Shown here: positions 8,921 to 16,640 of the stretch, in pieces | Layout: every line of letters begins with the position of its first letter | How positions within the stretch are numbered: the stretch's first letter is position 1 | DNA from: Coprothermobacterota bacterium | Lineage (GTDB): Bacteria; Caldisericota; JANLFM01 | DNA length: 36,643 nt | Direction of reading: 5' to 3' | Assembly: GCA_026389455.1 (NCBI GenBank) | Contig: JAPLHV010000086.1 | Coordinates: 1-36,643 of the forward strand | The notes under the pieces: generated by a model | Database searches by the model: none | Told to the model about the DNA's origin: nothing | Seen by the model: only the letters and a program-made list of their open reading frames with translations | Program-made: the position numbers and the translations under genes

Positions 8921-9262
8921 ACGAGAGCAGGCCTATAAGCCGAATTCTGTCCCTTCCTGCGAAGGTGGCGGTCATTTCTCTGGGAGACAGGTTACCCTGC
9001 CCCACTAGCGATCAACCCGAAGGGGAGCGGGCCACTCCATCCCTTCCTATTTGATCTTGCTCCGGGTGGGGTTTGCCTGGCCAGCCGGTCACCCGGCTGC
9101 CGGTGAGCTCTTGCCTCGCCATTTCACCGTTGCGGTCGCCCGCTGTGTATTTTCTGTGGCACTTTCCTTAAGGTTACCCTCACTGGGATTTCCCCAGCAC
9201 CCTGCCCTGCGGAGTTCGGACTTTCCTCGGGGATGCCCCGCGGCCGCCCGACCTGCTCTCAT
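8921..9262 (-). ncRNA. rnpB: RNase P RNA (bacterial type A)
   Basis: Read on the minus strand, the 5' part contains the signature GAGGAAAGTCCGAACTCCGC followed by AGGGCAGGGTGCTGG (P4 and CR-I region). The 3' part contains ACAGAATTCGGCTTATAGGC. The ends pair as helix P1: GAGAGCAGG near 9252-9260 with CCTGCTCTC near 8923-8931. The length of about 342 bases fits bacterial RNase P RNA. It is the ribozyme subunit that removes 5' leaders from tRNA precursors. End positions are set by the P1 helix and are approximate. Open frames through this region are spurious. Confidence 0.93.
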
Positions 9263-9264
9263 TT

Positions 9265-9465
9265 CTATTCTATACGCTTTCTGCGGCTCTTTCGATAGGA
9301 CGACCCCAATGGGAGATTCCTGAAGATTCTGGAACCACGAGCCTTTGCTTTGGCTGCCTGAACCAGGTTGTTGAATTCCTCCAGAATGTCGTTGTTGATC
9401 CTGCTTTCGTACCAACGCAGTACGCTGTCAAAGTGGTCACAAAGATCATGGATATGGTGAGTCTG
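9265..9465 (-). pseudogene. ISL3-family-like transposase fragment (C-terminal end)
   Basis: On the minus strand a frame of about 65 codons reads CDHFDSVLRWYESRINND, then ILEEFNNLVQAAKAKARGSR, and ends at a TAG at 9267-9265. The pattern of a short helix followed by N-(S/N)-L-(I/V)-Q-x-(A/K)-K-x-(K/R)-A-R-G is that of the end of ISL3-type DDE transposases. Everything upstream of about 9465 is missing or broken by stops. It is a decayed remnant adjoining rnpB. Confidence 0.65.
9267..9295 (-). promoter_or_regulatory. candidate rnpB promoter
   Basis: On the minus strand TCGAAA (9295-9290) and TAGAAT (9272-9267) are spaced by 17 bases, placing the start near 9260, where the P1 helix of the RNase P RNA begins. 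The elements lie within the 3' end of a transposase remnant. Confidence 0.45.
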
Positions 9466-9487
9466 GGTCTTCTACTAATCATAATAG

Positions 9488-9800
9488 GTGGATAGCAAGG
9501 TGGTTGGGATCGGGAGGTTGGTCGAAAACCGGGCAGTGAATGCGGATTCGGCGCGCTGGGCGGTGGAGAGCTGGTATGAGCAGCTAGGAGATCCGACCAT
9601 CGCCGATGCCATCCAGGATCGGCTGCTCCATAACGCCCATAAGAAAACGTGAAAGGAGAATCGATGAGGAAAATACATTCTGCCTTGATCTGAGAAACAG
9701 CCAATGATAAGAACTAAAAAACCAGCGTCGCTTCGCTGTGACCAGGGCGGCCGATTTCAAATCATATTGAGGGACCGATTTCAGCATATTGCCCACGATA
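9488..9800 (+). mobile_element. IS21-family remnant: 3' end of istB and downstream tail
   Basis: Bases 9488-9652 read in one frame to a TGA and contain SWYEQLGDPTIADAIQDRLL then HNAHK. This is the C-terminus of the IstB helper ATPase of IS21 elements (commonly GDPTLADAILDRLVHNAH). The next bases GGAGAATCGATGAGGAAAA and ACCAGGGCGGCCGATTTCAAATC (9740-9762) resemble the usual sequence after istB. The start of istB and all of istA are gone, and the last codons appear frameshifted. The truncated third PaaK-like gene ends about 180 bases to the right. Nothing else is recognisable in 9800-9980. Confidence 0.65.
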
Positions 9801-9980
9801 CCGGCCTGGCCGCTGATTGGCGTGTCTGGGGCTATATGCCTCCCTGGAAAAAGGGTGAAGAGGACAAAGATGTGGATTAAGCCACAGCGAAGGTGAAGGA
9901 AGCCTTGGTCCATTTTCGCTGGACATCAGACGGGGGTGCGCTGGTTGCCAGACAGAGCCGGCGATCCTCTGCGCAGAAGG

Positions 9981-11081
9981 CTAGCCGGCGCCAGGTTCCA
10001 TTCTACCCAGCGCTTCGATCCGCGGGTGCGTGCAGCCGCAACTGCAGGGGGAAGAGCCAACCATGCGGACAAGATCCCCCGTGCGGTAGCGCACCAGCGG
10101 CAAGCTTTGGCCGAAGGTGGTCGCCACCAGTTCGCCTTCCGCACCCTCCGCAGCGCCGGTCAACCAGATCGCTTGGGGCTGGTAGCCGGCCTCACTGCGC
10201 TCCCGCTCCAACTCACTCCGGGGCAGGATTTCCGGCAGGCAGGCATCCAACCAAAGGTGCAAACCCTGGTGAGCTGGACATTCCACCGCCAGAACAGGAA
10301 ATTCTGCGGAAAAGTACAGGGAGTGTGCCTCCAGGTCGTAGGCGTATTCCAATGCTGCCCGGTCGTCGCCCATGGCGTGTCCAAAGAAGAGGCCCTTCCG
10401 GGATGTGGCGGTGGGCGCCGCCGACCCGGCGACCGGCCAGCCCGCTTCAAGGAGAGGTTGGCGCAAGGCCAAGGCATCAGCCATGCTGGCCCACAGGACG
10501 GCTGGCTTCATTCGACCGGCAAAGATGGGCCAATTGCTGTGCTTCAGCGTTGCCATGGATCCGGGTATGAATTCCAGGTGGCGGCCGCCCGACAGCATGT
10601 CGGCCATGGCCCAAAGGTAAGGCAATGCATTTCCGGTCCGCGGAGCCGGTCCAGTGACTATCAGCACCCGGTCGCAGGAATTCAGTTGCACGAGGCGGCT
10701 CATCCGGTTGGCCAAGCCCATGATCTCGCGCAAATCGCGCTCGCCGTAGGGCACCCATTTCCGGGTGTTGCCGCGGGCTGCGGAAGAGACCCACAGGCGC
10801 GGAGGTTCCACGAAAAGACGCTGCAATGGAAAAGCGGATTGTGCCTGCAACCAGTCTGCCCCGGAGATCAGCGGCCATCTCTGCAAGTCGTCCAGCGTGC
10901 GCGGAGCGCCGGCTCGAACTCCCGCTTTTCGCCATGGTCGAACGTACAGGGACGAGCGCCCCGCTCGAGCGACGATGTTTTCCTGGATCAACCGACGTTC
11001 GCTCTTGCGGATCAACTCCTCCAGGGGGAGTTGATCGTCCCGTGGATCACCAAAAGGGATGACCAATTCTGCCATTGCCAT
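9981..11081 (-). CDS. degenerate, C-terminally truncated PaaK-like adenylate-forming protein
   Basis: This 367-residue product is a paralogue of the gene just upstream on the minus strand. Shared features include the N-terminal LPLEELIRKSERRLIQENIV region, LHLWLDACLPEILPRSELE, and the late motif PLVRYRTGDLVRMVG followed by a Cys cluster (PCSCGCTHPRIEALGR). Two features argue against activity. The phosphate-binding loop TSGTTGASKW of the neighbour is replaced by SSAARGNTRKW, and the product stops at MEPGAG where the C-terminal ANL domain of about 100 residues should begin. An IS21 remnant lies just beyond, so truncation by an IS event is likely. The ATG at 11081 has GGAGG eight bases upstream and starts one base after the previous stop. 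It is probably a pseudogene in progress. Confidence 0.7.
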   Translation of the reverse strand: MAMAELVIPFGDPRDDQLPLEELIRKSERRLIQENIVARAGRSSLYVRPWRKAGVRAGAPRTLDDLQRWPLISGADWLQAQSAFPLQRLFVEPPRLWVSSAARGNTRKWVPYGERDLREIMGLANRMSRLVQLNSCDRVLIVTGPAPRTGNALPYLWAMADMLSGGRHLEFIPGSMATLKHSNWPIFAGRMKPAVLWASMADALALRQPLLEAGWPVAGSAAPTATSRKGLFFGHAMGDDRAALEYAYDLEAHSLYFSAEFPVLAVECPAHQGLHLWLDACLPEILPRSELERERSEAGYQPQAIWLTGAAEGAEGELVATTFGQSLPLVRYRTGDLVRMVGSSPCSCGCTHPRIEALGRMEPGAG

Positions 11082-11082
11082 T

Positions 11083-12591
11083 TCAACTTCCTCCCGGACG
11101 GATGTCAGCTGCATACACCACCTTGCGCAATTTGCCGGATTGCGTACGTCGTTCCTCGATCGTGGCCACTATCTGCACTTCGGGTTCGGCGATCAGATGG
11201 TTGTCCAAGCCAAGCTTGATAGCGTCCAGGGAGAGGAATTCCTGCAGCACCTTCTCTTTCCAGACTTGACTGTCCTGGCGAGGATCCGACTCTTCCACTT
11301 TCAAGATGGCCTTCGGTTTATAATCCTGCCGTTCGATCCAAAGCTGCCAGCGTCCTAAACCCGGCAGCACGCTGAGGCGCTTCTGCAACTCAAAGATGGA
11401 AAAGCGCACCAATCCCAGGTTGACGATATCGTCCGTCCTGTGCAGTACGCGGATGCGCGGGTGCGTTCGTCCACACGCGCAGGGCTGCCGGCTTACCAGT
11501 TCGATCAAGTCAGCGGTACGATAGCGCACCAGCGGGAAGGCGTCAGCAAAGTTTGTAACCACAAATTCGCCTCGTTGACCCGCCTCCGCTTCCCACAAAG
11601 GGATAGCTTGGGGAATGTAGCCGGGCTGGCCTTCCTCCTGCTCGATCTCACTCTGCGGGATGATTTCCGGCAGGCAGTAGTCGATCCACAGGTGGACGCC
11701 GTCGTGGGCGGCGCAGTCTCCCATCACGCCAAGGAATTCTGAAAAAGAATAGACTTCGAAGGGCTCTACGCCGTAGGCTTGGCGGATCGCCGGACGGTAG
11801 GGATCGAGAGGTTCGCCGGCAAAGACGCAATGCCGGAAGGGGACCAGGTCGCGCGGTCGGACCTTTCTTACTTTGGTCATCAACACAGCCAGCAGATTCT
11901 GCAGGCTGCGGCTCTCTGCCAGCCGCTCGCGGGCCGCTGCGGGCGCCAGCTCAGCCACACCTTCGGCCATCCGCATGGCCACCGAAGGGAAGGCGGCGAA
12001 ATTTGACGGCCGCCGCCGCAGGGCAAAGAAGAGCGCATCCTGGGCTTCTGTGTAGTTGAGGGCGATCGTTTCCCCGGGGATTTCCAGCAACATTCCGTCA
12101 ATGGAACCGGTTACCGCTGAGGAATCGGTAACGAAAGGCGCGGGCGCTGCCAGCCCGAAGGTTGCCTCCTGGCCCGGCCGAAATCTCGATCCTCCATGCG
12201 CCAGATAAACATAACGCTTTCCTGTCTGGCGATTGTCGGCCAGATCGCGGTCCGACCGGGGGATCCATTTTGAGGCGCCGGTCGTGCCGGACGTGCTGAT
12301 CCATAGGCGCACATGTTCCGAGCAGACGATCTCCTCCGGAGCGTATTGGCTCTCTGCCTGGCGGAGATCGCGGCCGTTGGTGTAGGGCAGTTTGCGCAGG
12401 GCGGCATAGCTGGTGATGTCCGCTGGAATGACGCCTGCTGCTGTCCACCGCTCCCGGTAGAGCGATGATCGGGCTGCTCGCACAATGACGCTGGATTCCA
12501 CCAGTTTGCCCTCGGCTATCCGGACCAAATCTGCCAGGGGCATGCATTCCAGTTGGGGGTCGGCATACAAGGGTTGGACATCTCCACGCAA
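11083..12591 (-). CDS. phenylacetate-CoA ligase-like (PaaK/AMP-binding) protein
   Basis: A 503-residue member of the ANL adenylate-forming superfamily, PaaK branch. It has the Thr/Ser/Gly-rich phosphate loop STSGTTGASKW, then a region around YSFSEFLGVMGD, the late RYRTADLIELV hinge motif followed by CACGRTHPRIRV, and the C-terminal SGKLRKVVY with a likely catalytic lysine. Such enzymes activate a carboxylic acid with ATP, usually to make its CoA thioester. The substrate cannot be read from the sequence. I prefer the TTG at 12591: AAGGAG lies a few bases upstream, and it begins one base after the stop of the previous gene. A TTG at 12618 is the longer alternative. It is the middle gene of a three-gene minus-strand operon. 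Confidence 0.8.
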   Translation of the reverse strand: MRGDVQPLYADPQLECMPLADLVRIAEGKLVESSVIVRAARSSLYRERWTAAGVIPADITSYAALRKLPYTNGRDLRQAESQYAPEEIVCSEHVRLWISTSGTTGASKWIPRSDRDLADNRQTGKRYVYLAHGGSRFRPGQEATFGLAAPAPFVTDSSAVTGSIDGMLLEIPGETIALNYTEAQDALFFALRRRPSNFAAFPSVAMRMAEGVAELAPAAARERLAESRSLQNLLAVLMTKVRKVRPRDLVPFRHCVFAGEPLDPYRPAIRQAYGVEPFEVYSFSEFLGVMGDCAAHDGVHLWIDYCLPEIIPQSEIEQEEGQPGYIPQAIPLWEAEAGQRGEFVVTNFADAFPLVRYRTADLIELVSRQPCACGRTHPRIRVLHRTDDIVNLGLVRFSIFELQKRLSVLPGLGRWQLWIERQDYKPKAILKVEESDPRQDSQVWKEKVLQEFLSLDAIKLGLDNHLIAEPEVQIVATIEERRTQSGKLRKVVYAADIRPGGS

Positions 12592-12592
12592 T

Positions 12593-13990
12593 CTAGCTCT
12601 CCTTCCTTCGGTCGACAAACCGCTTCAGTTTCACGATATTCTCCTTGCTGAAGGTTCCCTGCGGCACAAACTGGAATTCCAGCGGCTCGATCACGCCTGA
12701 GTTTTCCACATCATGCCGGATGAAGGCAAGCTTGGCGTAGACCGCAGCGACAACCCGGGCTTGCACTTCTGCCGGGGGGGCGTTGGCTTCCAGGCGGAAG
12801 AGGAGGTGATCCCGAAAGCCGTTCTTGGTCAAGACAAGCTGATAAGCCAGGATCCCTGGCACGGCAAAGAGAATCTCGTCGAATTGAGTGGGGTAAATAT
12901 TCTCACCGGTTCCCAGAAATGTCATATCATCGGCTCTCCCCAGAATCCGATCGATGCGCGGAGTAGGCATCAGGCGGCAAGAGCATTTTCCCGAAAGCAG
13001 GCGCGACAGGTCGCCGGACCGGTAACGCAGCAATGGCATGGCCTTGCGCAGGAGGGGAGTATAGACCAGTTCACCGCGGCTATTGGGGGGCAGCAGTTCG
13101 CCGCTGACCGGGTCAATCACCTCCACGATCAGGTCGGGCGAGAGATGCAAGCCCTGGCGCCGGTGGCATTCCCCGGCAATCAGGTTGCCCATCTCGATCA
13201 TGCCGTAGCTGTCAAAAACTGCTGCACCTCCCCAGGCTTCCTCCACCTGATTGCGGAAGAACTCACTGAGGGGTTCTGCGCCTACTGTGATCATCCGCAC
13301 CCCCAAGGCGGCGAGGTCGGCATAATGCTGCCCCTCTTCCGTCAGGCGGTGCAGGTAGCTGGGTGTGCAGAAAAGAAGGTTGGTTCCCATTTCCTGGATT
13401 GTGTGCAACTGGGCCTCCACGGAAAGGTCATTGCCGGATGGAATGATCAGCACGCCGCACATCTCCAGGGCACTCTGCAGGAAGGAGCCAATCGGCCAGG
13501 ATGGCCGCCCGTAGGCAAAACAAATTTGGGCCGTGTCGCCTGGCTTGACTCCCCGAAGGATCATTGCGTATGCAGCGGTCAACACCAGGCGCCGCACTTC
13601 CCAACGGGTGAAGAATGCTCGCTTGGGTCTGCCGGTGCTCCCGCCAGTTTCCCAAATGTACTGTACCGCTGCCTGGGGCACCGCCAGAAACTGCCGGGGA
13701 TCTCGCGCCAGGTCGCTGGCGGTGGTGAAGGGCAGCCTCGCCAGATCCTTGATGGTGCGGATATCCTCCGGAGAAACGCCCCATTCCTTGAAGCGATCAC
13801 GGTAAAAAGGGGAGTGGCGCCAAGCGTACATGACTGCCTGGCGCAATAGTCGTTCGTGGTTGAAAAGGGTCCAGCCAGCCCTGACCCGACTTCCGTAGCG
13901 CAGCCAAGCGGGGCCTCGGACAGACGGCCGGTCTTGATAATTCGCCGACATAACCTTATCCGTCCTCCCTGAAGAATCAACAGCTAGCAT
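12593..13990 (-). CDS. phenylacetate-CoA ligase-like (PaaK/AMP-binding) protein
   Basis: A 465-residue PaaK-type adenylate-forming enzyme. Residues about 45-75 contain the family-typical RHSPFYRDRFKEWGVSPEDI. The phosphate loop is ETGGSTGRPKR, followed by SYGMIEMGNLIAGEC, the hinge motif LLRYRSGDLSRLL, the segment GRADDMTFLGTGENIYPTQF and a C-terminal domain ending GTFSKENIVKLKR, where a lysine is expected. It resembles PaaK more closely than the two downstream paralogues do. The expected reaction is ATP-dependent activation of an aryl or alkyl acid to AMP-ester and CoA thioester. AGGAGG lies seven bases before the ATG at 13990; the ATG at 14017 would lie almost on the predicted transcription start and is less likely. 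It is the first gene of the operon. Confidence 0.83.
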   Translation of the reverse strand: MLAVDSSGRTDKVMSANYQDRPSVRGPAWLRYGSRVRAGWTLFNHERLLRQAVMYAWRHSPFYRDRFKEWGVSPEDIRTIKDLARLPFTTASDLARDPRQFLAVPQAAVQYIWETGGSTGRPKRAFFTRWEVRRLVLTAAYAMILRGVKPGDTAQICFAYGRPSWPIGSFLQSALEMCGVLIIPSGNDLSVEAQLHTIQEMGTNLLFCTPSYLHRLTEEGQHYADLAALGVRMITVGAEPLSEFFRNQVEEAWGGAAVFDSYGMIEMGNLIAGECHRRQGLHLSPDLIVEVIDPVSGELLPPNSRGELVYTPLLRKAMPLLRYRSGDLSRLLSGKCSCRLMPTPRIDRILGRADDMTFLGTGENIYPTQFDEILFAVPGILAYQLVLTKNGFRDHLLFRLEANAPPAEVQARVVAAVYAKLAFIRHDVENSGVIEPLEFQFVPQGTFSKENIVKLKRFVDRRKES

Positions 13991-14025
13991 TCGGCGCCTC
14001 CTGCCATACAGCGACATATTTTAGC

Positions 14026-14054
14026 ATTCTATCCTCCAGCATCAGTTTGTACAA
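14026..14054 (-). promoter_or_regulatory. candidate promoter of the PaaK-like operon
   Basis: On the minus strand TTGTAC (14054-14049) and TAGAAT (14031-14026) are separated by exactly 17 bases. Transcription would start near 14019, just upstream of the AGGAGG and ATG at 13990. Confidence 0.55.
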
Positions 14055-14461
14055 TCGCGGGGTCAGGTCTTTAGATTTAGCATTCTCTCAGGATTTCCCA
14101 CCGCTTGAGCCCGAAGCGAATTCAGCGCACCAAAGCTGAATGCATCTTCCCTATGAGGTAGTTGGCTCGATTGTGTTTCCGCCTTCGATCCGCAGTAGTA
14201 AAGGTCAGTTCTTGGCGGCATAGAAGCACAAGCGCAAAATGCTAGACTGCCTTACCCACTCGATATGAGAAAGAGCCCTGAATCGCTTGTCTCTTTTCAG
14301 AGCTGCGAATGATTCAACGAGTTCTTTTATTAGACCTCCGGTCAACTTGGGCAACCTCCGGGGATCTATTCATCGACCAAGAATTTGCAGTAACGATGGG
14401 AAAATGACGCTGCCCTCAGAGATGCCTCAGCAGATGGCGGACGAGTGCCCAGCGCGAAAGG
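14055..14461. other. gene-free intergenic stretch with a possible IS-end remnant
   Basis: No credible gene, RNA or hairpin is visible. Bases 14251-14277 (TACCCACTCGATATGAGAAA and flanks) resemble 8798-8822 (CCCACTTGAAATGAGAAG). Read on the minus strand the sequence starts GGCTCTTTCTCAT, which recalls the ends of ISL3-type elements. It may be the leftover terminus of an insertion sequence. Confidence 0.3.
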
Positions 14462-14489
14462 TTGACAAATTTTTATGCAGTGTTGTAAG
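14462..14489 (+). promoter_or_regulatory. candidate promoter of the NlpC/P60 gene
   Basis: A consensus -35 TTGACA (14462-14467) is followed after 16 bases by TGTAAG (14484-14489). The start would be near 14496, with a leader of about 53 bases to the ATG. Confidence 0.6.
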
Positions 14490-14548
14490 CTTTTTGAGCA
14501 GCTAGTCCGGCTCTTTGGCTGGACCAAGTGGAAAAAGGAGGAAAAAGT

Positions 14549-15739
14549 ATGTTGAAACGTTTGCTAGTCGTGGGATTCATCGTGGCCATCGCTCTTTCCG
14601 CTATTCCTCCCGTCGCGCAAGCAACTCCCGCAGCCGATACTCATCTTGTCACCGTGGAGAGCTTGCGCCTACGGGCCGGCCCCAGCACCAGCGATGAGAT
14701 CCTTGCAACCTTAGGGGAGGGAGTTGGCTTGACCGTTCTCGGGAAAAAGGAGGGGTGGGCTCAGGTTCGTTGGGGTGAGCTGGAGGGTTGGGTCTCCGCT
14801 CAGTATCTTCGTGCCGAGAAGGTCCAAGCCGTCGATGCGGAATTTCTCAACCTGCGCGCTCAACCGAGCTTGGAAGCCACTGTGATCGAATTGGCCCCCT
14901 ACGGCGCCGTGCTCTCGATCCTGGAGCAAGCCGATGGTTGGTCCAAGGTTCTCTACCAGGATCAAGTCGGCTGGATGAAGAGCGATTACCTCACCGAACC
15001 AGAGAAAATCTCTCCGGATCTCTTGCCGGAAGCCCCAAAGCCCAGCCAGATTAAGATGGTCACCGTGGAAGCCCTCAATGTCCGTTCCGGCCCAAGTGCC
15101 GACGCTGAGCGGATTCAATTGCTCCCCGGGGGAACTCTGGTTACAGTGCTGGAGGAAAAGGATCTTTGGCGCCGAATCCAATTGGCGGATCAAGAGGCCT
15201 GGGTATACGGGGAGTACCTCGTCGACACCAACCCGGAGGCTGTAGTCGAGGCTTTGGGCGGGGAACCGGGCGGCGAACCTCTGGTGAACACACTCCCTGC
15301 CGACATCGCCAAGCTGCAAGAAAACGATCAAGCCTTGGCGGCGAAAATCCCTCCCGCGTCGTCTGGCGGAGACGTCTTGGTCCTTGATGAAGCGAGGAAA
15401 TACCTAGGCATTCCCTATGTCTGGGGTGGGGCTTCACCTGAGGAAGGTTTCGATTGCTCCGGTTACGTCATGTATCTCTTCGGTCAGTTGGGTGTTTCTC
15501 TGCCTCACGGGGCCGAAGCGATCTCGGCCTACGGCACGCCGGTGGAATTCGCCGATCTCCAACCAGGCGATGTCATCTTCTTCCAGAATACCTACCGCTA
15601 TGGCGTCTCTCATTTGGGCATCTGGGCTGGGAACAACCAGTTCATTCACGCGCCTGAACCTGGAGCAGTCGTTTGTTATGAAGAACTGAAGGGTTTTTAC
15701 CTGGCTCACTATTGGGGCGCCCGCCGCATCACTCCTTGA
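14549..15739 (+). CDS. secreted SH3b-repeat NlpC/P60 peptidoglycan endopeptidase
   Basis: A 396-residue exported protein. Residues 1-26 form a signal peptide ending near VAQA. Three bacterial SH3 domains follow, each starting with a line such as ESLRLRAGPSTSDEIL, EFLNLRAQPSLEATVI or EALNVRSGPSADAERI. A linker leads to a C-terminal NlpC/P60 domain with YVWGGASPEEGFDCSGYVM (catalytic Cys303), SHLGIW (His) and FIHAPEPG. It would cleave stem peptides of peptidoglycan outside the membrane, with the SH3b domains binding the wall. AAAGGAGG lies eight bases before the ATG at 14549, which favours this start over a GTG 21 bases upstream. A strong hairpin follows the stop codon, so it is probably monocistronic. 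Confidence 0.92.
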   Translation: MLKRLLVVGFIVAIALSAIPPVAQATPAADTHLVTVESLRLRAGPSTSDEILATLGEGVGLTVLGKKEGWAQVRWGELEGWVSAQYLRAEKVQAVDAEFLNLRAQPSLEATVIELAPYGAVLSILEQADGWSKVLYQDQVGWMKSDYLTEPEKISPDLLPEAPKPSQIKMVTVEALNVRSGPSADAERIQLLPGGTLVTVLEEKDLWRRIQLADQEAWVYGEYLVDTNPEAVVEALGGEPGGEPLVNTLPADIAKLQENDQALAAKIPPASSGGDVLVLDEARKYLGIPYVWGGASPEEGFDCSGYVMYLFGQLGVSLPHGAEAISAYGTPVEFADLQPGDVIFFQNTYRYGVSHLGIWAGNNQFIHAPEPGAVVCYEELKGFYLAHYWGARRITP

Positions 15740-15764
15740 GGACAGCCTTACGCTGAAACGATCG

Positions 15765-15799
15765 TTAAGGCTTCCGCCACGGAAGCCTTAATCATTTTG
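15765..15799 (+). terminator. Rho-independent terminator after the NlpC/P60 gene
   Basis: TTAAGGCTTCC (15765-15775) pairs with GGAAGCCTTAA (15781-15791) around a five-base loop, followed by TCATTTTGG. The 11-bp stem is perfect; the T-tract is short. Confidence 0.75.
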
Positions 15800-15870
15800 G
15801 CGCCAATTTTGCTCTTTTCTATCACCGAAGAGAATCTTAACAATACAGCCTGCGGCAGCATGTGATTACG

Positions 15871-16485
15871 ATGAATAAGATACTATCAGTTATTGGATTC
15901 GCCTTGGTTTTTTTCCTCTGCGCCTCGCTGGGGGGGTCTTTGGCTGCTCCCGGCGAGCCGCTCGTTCCTTCCATCCCCACCGGGAACCTTCTGGGAGCAT
16001 TGAGCGGGGGAGTCGATGCAGTGATGTCATTGCCGCAAGCTATGCTGGCGCCACTTCAAGAGATCGGTTCGGCTTTGATGCAAGCGGATCGCCTCCGCTC
16101 GCGCGAGATCCGCATCTCCTTGGGACTGCAGATCCTTTACCTGATCGAGGCGGACAAAGTGATTGCCACCTTTCCAATCCTCACCGGCCAACAAGGAATG
16201 GAGACGCCCCCCGGTGTCTATGAGGCACTCAGCAAATCCCCTGCCACTACCATGACAGGGGCGATCGGCACGCCTTTGGAGTACCGTGTGGAGAATGTCC
16301 CTTGGAACATCTTTTTCATCGGTCGCACCTATGCCATCCACGGCAATTATTGGAAACCTGAAGAGTATTTCGGCAAACAGCCTACCTGGACAGGGAGTCA
16401 CGGCTGTGTCGGTCTCCTCCCCGAGAATGCCCGCCTGGTCTATGATTGGACTCCGCTGGGGACCAAGATCACCATCGAAGAGTGA
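15871..16485 (+). CDS. secreted L,D-transpeptidase (YkuD family)
   Basis: A 204-residue protein with an N-terminal signal sequence (hydrophobic core residues 5-25, ending near SLAAPG). A YkuD domain occupies about residues 85-204: TFPILTGQ near its start, TPPGVYEA, the conserved YAIHGNYW and SHGCVGLLPENA with the catalytic Cys179. Such enzymes make 3-3 cross-links in peptidoglycan or attach proteins to it, using the Cys nucleophile. The ATG at 15871 fits the signal peptide; a GTG at 15862 is in frame, and neither has a clear ribosome binding site. It follows the NlpC/P60 gene after a terminator, so the two wall enzymes are probably transcribed separately. Confidence 0.9.
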   Translation: MNKILSVIGFALVFFLCASLGGSLAAPGEPLVPSIPTGNLLGALSGGVDAVMSLPQAMLAPLQEIGSALMQADRLRSREIRISLGLQILYLIEADKVIATFPILTGQQGMETPPGVYEALSKSPATTMTGAIGTPLEYRVENVPWNIFFIGRTYAIHGNYWKPEEYFGKQPTWTGSHGCVGLLPENARLVYDWTPLGTKITIEE

Positions 16486-16522
16486 CCAATGCACTTTTTT
16501 TTTAAGAAAAGGGGTAAAACTC

Positions 16523-16550
16523 TTGATCTCATGGGCAATCTCCGTATAAT
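16523..16550 (+). promoter_or_regulatory. promoter of the HU gene
   Basis: TTGATC (16523-16528) and a perfect TATAAT (16545-16550) are spaced by 16 bases. The start near 16557 gives a leader of about 84 bases to the HU start codon. Confidence 0.65.
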
Positions 16551-16597
16551 AAGGCGTGGAAGGGGCTTCTTTCCATATATGGCTTCTTTCCACATGC

Positions 16598-16617
16598 CGC
16601 CTGCTTGTAAGCAGGCG
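16598..16617 (+). promoter_or_regulatory. hairpin in the HU 5' leader
   Basis: CGCCTGCTT and AAGCAGGCG form a perfect 9-bp stem with a two-base loop, ending ten bases before the AAGGAGG of the HU gene. Two direct copies of GGCTTCTTTCCA (16564, 16581) precede it. It has no T-tract, so it is unlikely to be a terminator and may stabilise or regulate the mRNA. Confidence 0.45.
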
Positions 16618-16640
16618 AGTCGAGATAAGGAGGTGATTCG

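Noticed and set aside
9051-9323. Open frame of 90 codons between brxL and the IS remnants
   Set aside because: It overlaps the RNase P RNA and its flank; RNA structure signatures explain the sequence.
9936-11219. 427-codon open frame on the plus strand
   Set aside because: It is antisense to the third PaaK-like gene, has no recognisable domain and is explained by the codon bias of the opposite strand. The minus strand carries conserved motifs.
12713-13849. 378-codon open frame on the plus strand
   Set aside because: Antisense shadow of the first PaaK-like gene, without motifs or a ribosome binding site.
14287-14505. 72-codon open frame upstream of the NlpC/P60 gene
   Set aside because: It has no similarity to known proteins and no ribosome binding site, and it contains the promoter of the next gene.
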